DNA of 13,860 nt from Clostridiaceae bacterium (GTDB taxonomy: Bacteria; Bacillota; Clostridia; Saccharofermentanales; UBA5734). The stretch lies in the NCBI GenBank assembly GCA_012727965.1, contig JAAYFZ010000155.1, positions 1 to 13,860 on the forward strand, written 5' to 3'. The notes under the pieces were generated by a model. It was not told the DNA's origin, did not search any database, and saw only the letters and a list, made by a program, of their open reading frames with translations. Numbering within the stretch: position 1 is the first letter of the stretch; every line of letters starts with the position of its first letter. Below are positions 1 to 6,836 of the stretch, one piece after another. The translations under genes were made by a program, and so were the position numbers.

Positions 1-2948
1 TAGCGCTGGCATGTCTCAGTCTTACTGCTGTCAGTTATCTGATGGCCAGAGACGCCATGATCAAACAAATCGATGAATCCATGTCGTCTCAGACCATGCA
101 GACCAGAAGAATTATTGAAGAGCGAGTTACCGGCTATTGGACCGGACTGGAAGCCTTCACCTCTACAGATCATTTCCGTGATCTTAAGGGTAATCAGTCC
201 AGAATCAAACAGCTGATCAACATGTTCGCTTCTAACAGCGGCCATCTTTATGCTTTTGTCGCAACGGCTGACGGTCAGGGCTATACATCAACTGGCGTCA
301 AGATCGACGTATCCGATCGTGACTATTTCCAGAAGGCGATGATGGGGAGGAATACAGTTTCCGAGCCGCTTATCAGTAAAGCAAACGGCCAGCTGAACGT
401 CTTCTTCGTCGTCCCGGTCTTGAACAACACTGGTGACATAATCGGTGTTATGGGTGCTGCGAGACCAGCATCTGAGCTTAGCGTTATAGTATCTGATATC
501 AGTGTCGGCGAGACTGGCTATGCCTATCTGCTTGGTGCCACCGGTAATACGATCGGTCATCTGCAGCAGGAACTAGTTACCGGCATGCATAACAATATCG
601 AGACAGGGCCGAATGAGTTTGGTTCTGCGGAGCTGATCGAGATTGAAAAGCGCATGGTCGCTCAAGAGATCGGTTCTGGCGAGTATCATCTAAATGGTAC
701 AACCTACTCAATCTCATATCGACCTGTTTCTACCACCGGCTGGACTTTGGCCATTGTAGCTCCCAAAAATGAGCTCTTCGGCAGTGTTACGACTCTCGGC
801 CTGATATCAATGGGTCTGGCCCTGGTATTCGTCATCATCAGCCTGATATTGGCTTTTGTAATCGCTAAGAGTGTTGCTACTCCTATAGAAGTTGTTTCGG
901 GTGATATCAATGAGCTCGGTATCGGCAATACCGAACGGGATGTTGCAGATCACTTCATGAAGCGTGAGGATGAAATCGGCAATCTGGCAAGAGCTACCCA
1001 GAATATTACTGATAGCCTGCGCGAGAAGACAAAAGCGATGAAACAGATCGCTGCCGGTAATCTCGATATTAAGATCAATGAACGTTCAGATAAGGATGAT
1101 CTATCCAAGAGTGTTCTGCGAGTCGTCAACAGACTAAATAACCTTGTTTCTGAGACCAATCAACTGACAGCTGCGGCTGCAAAGGGTGATCTCGAGAAGC
1201 GCGGCAACGCAACGAGATTCGAAGGTGCCTATCGCGATATTATTCAGGGCGTCAACGATACACTAGATGCTATGACTGTGCCGCTTACTGAAGCTGGAGA
1301 GGTCCTCGGCAGAATTTCCTACAGTGATGTTACAGTAGGTATGACAGGTGAGTATCAGGGAGCCTTCAAGGATCTGGCTCATCAGATCAATATGGTCCGC
1401 AAGGTCTTCACCTATGTTCAAAATTCTTGTATAGCAGTTGCTGAGGGTGATTTCACATCACTGCCAGACCTCTACGTCAAGCTTGAGGCTGCACATGAGA
1501 ACAATAAGCTTCTGCCTTCGATCGTCGGCATGATGGAATCAGTTCAATCACTGGGCAAAGCCGCCAGTGCTGTAGCCGATGCAGCTAAGAGTGGTAATCT
1601 CGATTATCAGGCAGACTCATCTGAATATAAGGGTGCATATGCAGAGGTCGTAAGTAATCTTAACGAAGCACTAAGAGCCATGTCAGCTCCGCTGCAGGAG
1701 ATGAAGATCGTTCTGTCCGCTATGGCTGAAGGTGATCTCACAGAGACCATGGAAGGTGAATATGAGGGCGAGTATCAGGTGATCAGCGATTCTATCAATA
1801 AATCGCTTGCGTCGATGAACGGAATCCTCAGAGACATTGCCTCAACCGCTGATCAGGTGGCCGCCGGTTCTATGCAGATTTCAAATGGCAGCATGCAGCT
1901 GTCACAAGGCGCTACTGAACAGGCAAGCTCAGTTGAAGAGCTCTCTGCCTCGATTACAGAAGTTACCAGTGCTACTAAGTCCAATGCTGCACATGCCCGC
2001 ACCGCCAGTGAAATTTCTGAAAAAGCAAAAGACGCTGCAGAGGGCGGTAATGAACAGATGGTGCAAATGCAGGCTGCTATGAAGGATATCGATACAGCCT
2101 CATCCAATATCGGCAAGATCATCAAGGTAATCGATGATATCGCTTTCCAGACCAATATCCTGGCACTCAATGCGGCAGTCGAGGCTGCCAGAGCCGGTCA
2201 GCATGGACGTGGCTTCGCTGTCGTCGCTGAAGAGGTCCGTAACCTGGCAATGAGAAGCTCACAGGCTGCCAAGGAAACAACCTCATATATTGAGAGCACA
2301 TTGGACAAGGTAAAAGCAGGTAATAAGATTGCCGATGGTACTGCCAAATCACTTAAAGAAATCGTCGAGAGTATCGATGAGACTGCTCAGCTAGTAAGTG
2401 ATATCGCTTCAGCTTCCAATGAACAGGCCAGCGGTCTTGGCCAGATCATGAACGGTATAGAACAGGTATCCCGTGTTGTCCAGAACAACAGCGCCACCTC
2501 TGAAGAGAGCGCAGCTGCCAGCGAAGCCCTTAAGAATCAGGCTCAGACGCTCAATGAGGCTATCAGCCAGTTCAGACTGTCAATGGGACAATCTGAGGGC
2601 AGTAAGCGTGCTGAGAGAATGGCCGAACAGGCAGAGGCTGACACAGATGATGAAGGCGACTGGACAGAAGATCCTGAGAATGCTCTGACATCTGATGATT
2701 TGACTACAGATGCTCTAGAGGAAGCTGATCTGGATAATGCTTCTGACGATATTTCAGACGAAGCTGAGCTATCAGAAGCTACAGAATCGGAAGAAGTAGA
2801 TCTGCTTTCAAAATATAAGACTCAAGATAAAACTGCCGAAAAGGCAGCTAAGGATTCTGCCGGACAGAATGAAAAGGACAATAGCAACGGCGTCTCGGAT
2901 CCATCTCGTAATCCAGCAAAAGCCGAAGATTTCGGCCTGGAAGATTAA
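1..2948 (+). CDS. Methyl-accepting chemotaxis protein with dCache-type sensor and poly-HAMP array (5' end missing)
   Basis: Transmembrane chemoreceptor that would bind a small ligand outside the cell and control CheA kinase. The reading frame is open to the left edge and the codons before the ATG at 42 encode a hydrophobic stretch (ALACLSLTAVSYL), the end of the first membrane helix, so the true start lies off-window. Counting from the ATG at 42: residues 15-245 form a Cache-like periplasmic-facing sensor, with DRDYFQKAM and the SEPLIS region typical of dCache_1. Residues 250-275 are the second membrane helix. Residues 275-596 hold a HAMP domain followed by about six more HAMP-like units, each marked by an A..GDL- or G.L-type turn. 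Residues 600-850 are the coiled-coil signalling domain, whose hairpin tip at 698-736 contains the AFQTNILALNAAVEAARAG signature. The last 115 residues are an acidic, disordered-looking tail without the NWETF-like CheR tether. It heads the visible part of a che operon. The ligand cannot be predicted. Confidence 0.95.
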   Translation, partial: ALACLSLTAVSYLMARDAMIKQIDESMSSQTMQTRRIIEERVTGYWTGLEAFTSTDHFRDLKGNQSRIKQLINMFASNSGHLYAFVATADGQGYTSTGVKIDVSDRDYFQKAMMGRNTVSEPLISKANGQLNVFFVVPVLNNTGDIIGVMGAARPASELSVIVSDISVGETGYAYLLGATGNTIGHLQQELVTGMHNNIETGPNEFGSAELIEIEKRMVAQEIGSGEYHLNGTTYSISYRPVSTTGWTLAIVAPKNELFGSVTTLGLISMGLALVFVIISLILAFVIAKSVATPIEVVSGDINELGIGNTERDVADHFMKREDEIGNLARATQNITDSLREKTKAMKQIAAGNLDIKINERSDKDDLSKSVLRVVNRLNNLVSETNQLTAAAAKGDLEKRGNATRFEGAYRDIIQGVNDTLDAMTVPLTEAGEVLGRISYSDVTVGMTGEYQGAFKDLAHQINMVRKVFTYVQNSCIAVAEGDFTSLPDLYVKLEAAHENNKLLPSIVGMMESVQSLGKAASAVADAAKSGNLDYQADSSEYKGAYAEVVSNLNEALRAMSAPLQEMKIVLSAMAEGDLTETMEGEYEGEYQVISDSINKSLASMNGILRDIASTADQVAAGSMQISNGSMQLSQGATEQASSVEELSASITEVTSATKSNAAHARTASEISEKAKDAAEGGNEQMVQMQAAMKDIDTASSNIGKIIKVIDDIAFQTNILALNAAVEAARAGQHGRGFAVVAEEVRNLAMRSSQAAKETTSYIESTLDKVKAGNKIADGTAKSLKEIVESIDETAQLVSDIASASNEQASGLGQIMNGIEQVSRVVQNNSATSEESAAASEALKNQAQTLNEAISQFRLSMGQSEGSKRAERMAEQAEADTDDEGDWTEDPENALTSDDLTTDALEEADLDNASDDISDEAELSEATESEEVDLLSKYKTQDKTAEKAAKDSAGQNEKDNSNGVSDPSRNPAKAEDFGLED

Positions 2949-2960
2949 GTAATTGTTTGG

Positions 2961-2989
2961 CCGGCCGTCGCAGAGGATGCGGCGGCCGG
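2961..2989 (+). other. GC-rich intercistronic hairpin between receptor gene and cheR
   Basis: CCGGCCGTCGC (2961-2971) pairs with GCGGCGGCCGG (2979-2989) across the 7-base loop AGAGGAT. That is eleven pairs with a single G-U wobble. It begins 12 bases after the receptor stop codon and ends shortly before the cheR ribosome binding site. No T-run follows, so it is not a standard intrinsic terminator. By inference it may stabilise the 3' end of the receptor message, act as an RNase processing point, or reduce read-through so that the receptor is made in excess over CheR and CheB. Confidence 0.75.
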
Positions 2990-2997
2990 ACTGAATG

Positions 2998-3003
2998 AGA
3001 GGG
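2998..3003 (+). promoter_or_regulatory. Ribosome binding site that decides the cheR start
   Basis: AGAGGG lies 9 bases before the ATG at 3013. The earlier in-frame ATG at 2995 follows directly on the hairpin arm and has no purine-rich site at a workable distance. The start at 3013 is therefore preferred. Confidence 0.65.
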
Positions 3004-3012
3004 TTGTGGAGA

Positions 3013-3834
3013 ATGGAACTAAAACCGAACGAATTTGACAGACTTGTCAAATATATCAAGGACAAAGTCGGCATCCATATGGGCAAGGAGAAAAAGGTTT
3101 TGCTCGAGGGCCGGCTTAATATGGTTTTGCAGAAGCGAGGCCATAAGAGCTATGATGAGTATCTCGATGCTCTAGGTCATGACAAAACAGGCGATATGCA
3201 CCGCGAATTTGTTGAGAGGATCACGACCAACCATACATTCTTCATGCGTGAAAAAGATCATTTTGATTTTATCAAACAGAAAATGCTGCCGGATCTGAAA
3301 ACCTGGGTACCTAACAAAGAGATCAGAGGCTGGAGCGCGGGCTGTTCATCAGGAGAAGAGCCATACACTTTGGCGATGACTTTTTCCGATGCTCTTGGCA
3401 TTGAGCGCAGCAGCTGGAATGTCAGATTACTGGCTACAGATATTTCCAACCGAATCTTACTCAAAGCTTCTTCAGGCGTCTATGAAGGCGAACAGGTAGA
3501 GGACATACCGCTGGAATGGAAGCGTCGCTATTTCCATAAGCCGAATGAATCAGGTCAGTTTCAAGTGACACATCAGATCAAGGATATGATTCTATTTCGC
3601 AGTTTCAATCTGATGAATACCTTCCCGTTTAAGAAAAAGTTTCATTTCATCTTCTGCCGAAATGTTATGATATACTTCGACGAGGCAACGCGTCAGACTC
3701 TCGTCAAGAAATATTTCGATGCTCTTGAGCCCGGCGGCTATTTCTTCATCAGCCACTCGGAAACTCTCGGCAGAAACCTGCAGGGCTTCGAATATATTAG
3801 CCCCTCAATCTATAAAAAACCAGCTCTTGCTTAA
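3013..3834 (+). CDS. cheR: Chemotaxis protein methyltransferase CheR
   Basis: Transfers methyl groups from S-adenosylmethionine to glutamates on chemoreceptor cytoplasmic helices, giving sensory adaptation in the cytoplasm. From the ATG at 3013 the protein has 273 residues, normal for the family. Residues 1-60 match the helical CheR N-terminal domain. TTNHTFF at 71-77 corresponds to the family TTN-x-T-x-FF motif near the active site. SAGCSSGEEPYTLAM at 108-122 is the SAM-binding signature, and IFCRNVMIYFD at 213-223 with the following GGYFFISHSE completes the methyltransferase fold. It lies 64 bases after the receptor gene and its stop codon overlaps the cheB ribosome binding site, so the three genes are very likely one transcript. 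The neighbouring receptor lacks a C-terminal CheR-binding pentapeptide, which suggests a pentapeptide-independent CheR; this is inference. A start at 2995, adding six residues, is possible but less well supported. Confidence 0.96.
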   Translation: MELKPNEFDRLVKYIKDKVGIHMGKEKKVLLEGRLNMVLQKRGHKSYDEYLDALGHDKTGDMHREFVERITTNHTFFMREKDHFDFIKQKMLPDLKTWVPNKEIRGWSAGCSSGEEPYTLAMTFSDALGIERSSWNVRLLATDISNRILLKASSGVYEGEQVEDIPLEWKRRYFHKPNESGQFQVTHQIKDMILFRSFNLMNTFPFKKKFHFIFCRNVMIYFDEATRQTLVKKYFDALEPGGYFFISHSETLGRNLQGFEYISPSIYKKPALA

Positions 3835-3846
3835 GGAGAAACAGAT

Positions 3847-4905
3847 ATGCTAAAGAACAAAATAAAAGTCATGGTAATTGATGATTCGGCGTTTTTTCGT
3901 CAGGCCATGCGTACTCATATTGGTCAGGATCCTGATCTTGAGGTAGTAGGAGAGGCTCCGGATGCAGATGCCGCGATTCATGTGATTGAACGCACCCAGC
4001 CGGATGTCATCACCCTTGATGTCGAAATGCCGGGTATGAGTGGTATTGATTTTCTCAAGAAGGTAATGCCGAAGTTCGATATACCTGTAGTTGTTGTCAG
4101 TTCGGCTAATAATATTGTATTTGATGCCCTGAGCGCAGGTGCTGTCGATTTCGTTGCTAAGCCTGATGCCAAAATGGGCATGGGTTATGGTGTATTTGTT
4201 AATGACCTTAAGATCAAGATTAAAATATCCGCAACTGCTAATCGCCGTGCTGGTCGTGCTGTGGCCAAGGCTGCCGCGACAGCTGCTCCGATTCAGACTG
4301 CTTCCGGCACTGCGGCAAAAGGCGGATCAAAAGCAGTTGATTTGATTGCTATGGGCGCTTCGACCGGCGGTACAGAAGCTCTTTATGAGATAATCAAGGA
4401 ACTTCCAGTTGATATGCCAGGTATCGTTGTTGTCCAGCATATGCCCCCGGTTTTTACACAGATGTATGCGCAGAGACTTAATCAGTCATGTGCTCTCGAA
4501 GTCAAGGAAGCTGAGGATCATGACAAGGTGCTGCCCGGACGTGTCCTGATAGCACCGGGGGATTTCCAGATGCGCGTAAAAAAGAGCTCAGATGGAAGCT
4601 ATTATGTCAGATGTGAGAAGGGCGAACGCGTCAGCGGCCACTGTCCATCTGTAGATGTCTTGTTTGATTCGGTCGCTGCCAATGCCGGTCGTTCAGCAGT
4701 TGGCGTTATCTTGACAGGAATGGGCGCTGATGGTGCAAGAGGCCTGCTGGCCATGCATCAACAGGGCGCGAAAACAATAGGACAGAACGAGCAATCTTGT
4801 GTCGTTTACGGCATGCCGAAGGTCGCGTATGAGCTTGGTGCTGTCGATAAACAGATGCCAGTTGCTGCTATAGCAGAAGAAATTGTCAGGATAACCGGGA
4901 GATAA
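3847..4905 (+). CDS. cheB: Chemotaxis response regulator / protein-glutamate methylesterase CheB
   Basis: Removes receptor methyl esters (and may deamidate receptor glutamines) when phosphorylated by CheA, counteracting CheR. The 352-residue protein has a receiver domain at about 5-125, with acidic pair D12-D13, phospho-acceptor D58 in LDVEMPGMSG, S85/S86 and conserved K105 in VAKP. An Ala/Lys-rich linker spans about 128-162. The methylesterase domain runs from about 163 to 350. The catalytic triad is visible as S172 in GASTGG, H198 in VVQHMPP and D295 in LTGMGADGA, so the enzyme should be active. AAGGAG at 3833-3838 overlaps the cheR stop codon and lies 8 bases before the ATG, arguing for coupled translation. 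The next gene begins 3-6 bases after its stop. It can methylesterify only receptors in the same cell, the adjacent receptor being the obvious candidate. Confidence 0.97.
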   Translation: MLKNKIKVMVIDDSAFFRQAMRTHIGQDPDLEVVGEAPDADAAIHVIERTQPDVITLDVEMPGMSGIDFLKKVMPKFDIPVVVVSSANNIVFDALSAGAVDFVAKPDAKMGMGYGVFVNDLKIKIKISATANRRAGRAVAKAAATAAPIQTASGTAAKGGSKAVDLIAMGASTGGTEALYEIIKELPVDMPGIVVVQHMPPVFTQMYAQRLNQSCALEVKEAEDHDKVLPGRVLIAPGDFQMRVKKSSDGSYYVRCEKGERVSGHCPSVDVLFDSVAANAGRSAVGVILTGMGADGARGLLAMHQQGAKTIGQNEQSCVVYGMPKVAYELGAVDKQMPVAAIAEEIVRITGR

Positions 4906-4908
4906 ATT

Positions 4909-6684
4909 GTGATGCAAACAGATTTCGCTCAGATCGAATTAGCCTTGCGTGAGAGCCATCATGCTCTGCGCCAGGCCAGGCAGGAGACCAAGGATATGGT
5001 CGAACGCTATCTGCTACTGACAGAGTCAGCCCAGGATGCTCTTTGGGATTGGGATGCTGCCAGCGGCAGAATATTCGTATCCGATCGTCTGTATGATATG
5101 CTTGGCTACAGCAAGGAAGAATATGACCTTTGCAGCGCGGATCTGCTCAAGCTGATCCACCCCGATGATAAGGAAAATGGTACAGATGGCAGTCTCTTCT
5201 TCGAGAGCTGTGAAAAAGAAAATAACAGAGGCAATTTTTGTAATGAGAGCAGACTGAAGATGCGCTCCGATGAGTATAAATGGTTCCTCGTTCGCGGTAA
5301 AACAATTTATGATGATGAGGGCTATGTAATCAGACGTGCGGGTTCTTTGACTGATATTACTGAGCGTAAACTCTATGAAGAGGAGATTCGCCAGCTTGCT
5401 TATTTCGATAGTCTGACCGGACTGCCCAATCGTACTTATGTCATGCATGAAATGATGAGCTCTGTGCAGCGCAGACTGCCAAATTCACAATACAGAGCAT
5501 TGTTCTTCATAGATATTGATAATTTCAAAAATATCAACGATCACTATAACCACACTGTTGGTGATAATATGCTGCAGGAAGTTGCCAGAAGATTAAAGCT
5601 TCTGTCTGGACCAGATACGATACTGGCCAGAATCGGCGGTGATGAGTTCATTCTGTTTCAGTCAGTGGGTGATTCTCTAGCTTATGTTGACGGCCTGGCG
5701 GAATCAATCATACAAATGTTCGCAGAGCCATTCTATTATGGTGATAATCAGTACTATATTACTGTTAGTACAGGTGTAGCGGTTTATCCCCGTGATGGCG
5801 ACAATATGGAAGTGCTGATGAAACATTCCGAGATGGCAATGTATCAGGCGAAAAATTCCGGTAAAAATACATATAGCTTCTTCAACAGACAGCTGGTAGA
5901 GTTGATGTCTGAGCGGGTTGAAATGGACAATCATCTGCGAAACGCTATTCGCAATCATGAATTCCATCTGCATTATCAGCCACAGTTCGATGTCCTGACT
6001 GGAGCTATAAAAGGCTTCGAAGCGCTTCTGCGCTGGAATAGTCCGGTTTATGGATCGGTGTCACCTGCTCGTTTTATTCCAGTTGCCGAAGAGAGCGGTT
6101 TGATCATTGAGTTGGGCCAATGGGTCATGGATGAGGTTTTTGCTTTTGCCGCTAGCATTTCGCATCTTGGACTCTGTGTTTCCTGCAATATTTCAGCGAT
6201 ACAGCTGCAGCAGAGCTATTTTGTTGAGGAAGTAACAGCGCTGTTTGATCATTATGAGCTTAAACGCGGCAGCGTTGCTCTTGAGATTACAGAGAGCTGT
6301 CTGCTTGACTCCTTCGAGCTGAGCAGTCAGAAGCTGGCCTCTCTTCAGAATCATGGCTTATTGATCTATCTGGATGATTTTGGAACTGGCTATTCTTCAC
6401 TGACATATCTTAAGAAGCTGCCGATCAATGTAGTTAAGATCGATAAGTCTTTTATTGATGAGATCGTGGAAAATGTTACAGACCGCAGAATTGTTCAGGC
6501 GATCGTCTCTCTGGCTCGCGAGATTGGACTAGATGTTGTGGTAGAGGGTGTTGAGACCAAACCTCAATATCACTATCTAAGTGAGAGTCAATGCCAGTAT
6601 GTACAGGGCTATCTGATCAGCCGACCGGTACCTGAAGATGAGGCGCTGGCGCTGCTTGATCAAAATTTCGACTATCTGAAATAA
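4909..6684 (+). CDS. PAS-GGDEF-EAL cyclic di-GMP turnover protein
   Basis: Predicted cytoplasmic diguanylate cyclase and/or cyclic di-GMP phosphodiesterase. From the GTG at 4909 it has 591 residues: a short helical lead (about 5-35), a PAS domain (about 36-155, PAS_3-like, ending in the usual LTDITERK linker), GGDEF (about 160-330) and EAL (about 345-585). No membrane helix is seen. The cyclase site is intact: D202 in FIDIDNFK and RIGGDEF at 241-247. The usual inhibitory RxxD before it is absent (SGPD instead). The phosphodiesterase site also looks complete: E371 in EALLRW, N427, E459, D489-D490 in DDFGTGYSS, K510, E546 and Q566. Which activity dominates cannot be told; many such fusions act mainly as phosphodiesterases. 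The gene follows cheB by 3 bases, with GGGAG at 4897-4901 inside the cheB end, and an ATG at 4912 is an equally good start. A terminator follows directly, making it the last gene of the operon. Confidence 0.95.
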   Translation: MMQTDFAQIELALRESHHALRQARQETKDMVERYLLLTESAQDALWDWDAASGRIFVSDRLYDMLGYSKEEYDLCSADLLKLIHPDDKENGTDGSLFFESCEKENNRGNFCNESRLKMRSDEYKWFLVRGKTIYDDEGYVIRRAGSLTDITERKLYEEEIRQLAYFDSLTGLPNRTYVMHEMMSSVQRRLPNSQYRALFFIDIDNFKNINDHYNHTVGDNMLQEVARRLKLLSGPDTILARIGGDEFILFQSVGDSLAYVDGLAESIIQMFAEPFYYGDNQYYITVSTGVAVYPRDGDNMEVLMKHSEMAMYQAKNSGKNTYSFFNRQLVELMSERVEMDNHLRNAIRNHEFHLHYQPQFDVLTGAIKGFEALLRWNSPVYGSVSPARFIPVAEESGLIIELGQWVMDEVFAFAASISHLGLCVSCNISAIQLQQSYFVEEVTALFDHYELKRGSVALEITESCLLDSFELSSQKLASLQNHGLLIYLDDFGTGYSSLTYLKKLPINVVKIDKSFIDEIVENVTDRRIVQAIVSLAREIGLDVVVEGVETKPQYHYLSESQCQYVQGYLISRPVPEDEALALLDQNFDYLK

Positions 6685-6687
6685 TTG

Positions 6688-6714
6688 AAGAAGGCTTAAG
6701 AGCCTTCTTTTTTT
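6688..6714 (+). terminator. Intrinsic terminator of the che operon
   Basis: GAAGGCT (6690-6696) pairs perfectly with AGCCTTC (6701-6707) across TAAG, followed by seven T residues (6708-6714). The preceding AA can pair with the first T residues. It starts 4 bases after the stop of the GGDEF-EAL gene and clearly ends that transcript. Confidence 0.93.
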
Positions 6715-6728
6715 GTGCCTTCCTGCTG

Positions 6729-6746
6729 TTGTCAGACTTCTGTCAG
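6729..6746 (+). promoter_or_regulatory. Pho-box-like direct repeat upstream of the LTA-synthase-like gene
   Basis: TTGTCAG (6729-6735) and CTGTCAG (6740-6746) are two 7-base direct repeats with an 11-base period. This is the spacing and near the sequence of the enterobacterial Pho box (CTGTCAT repeats separated by four bases). A possible -10 element GATAAT lies at 6765-6770, 18 bases after the second repeat, farther than in a classical Pho promoter. Bacillus PhoP uses a different repeat (TTAACA-like), so the assignment to a PhoB/PhoP regulator is tentative. The repeat itself is directly visible. Confidence 0.35.
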
Positions 6747-6821
6747 ATGATACAGCCGAATATGGATAATATCTTCATATGATGATAGAATCGTTCTGTA
6801 TTGTCCTTAAATAGATTTGTG

Positions 6822-6828
6822 AAGAAGG
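6822..6828 (+). promoter_or_regulatory. Ribosome binding site for the LTA-synthase-like gene
   Basis: AAGAAGG lies 8 bases before the ATG at 6837. The frame is also open upstream to a TTG at 6801, which lacks a comparable site, so 6837 is the chosen start. Confidence 0.7.
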
Positions 6829-6836
6829 CAAAATTG

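Noticed and set aside
2995..2997. Upstream ATG as the cheR start
   Set aside because: It abuts the GC-rich hairpin and lacks a Shine-Dalgarno site; the ATG at 3013 has AGAGGG nine bases upstream and gives the usual CheR N-terminus.
5026..5448. Minus-strand open frame of 140 codons inside the PAS-GGDEF-EAL gene
   Set aside because: It lies antisense to the PAS and GGDEF coding sequence and encodes no recognised domain.
6801..6803. TTG as the start of the LTA-synthase-like gene
   Set aside because: The ATG at 6837 has AAGAAGG at 8-base spacing; the TTG has no comparable site.
6685..6836. Possible riboswitch or T-box before the LTA-synthase-like/metY pair
   Set aside because: The gap is only 152 bases, much of it the terminator of the previous operon. 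I see no T-box sequence, SAM-riboswitch core or second terminator.
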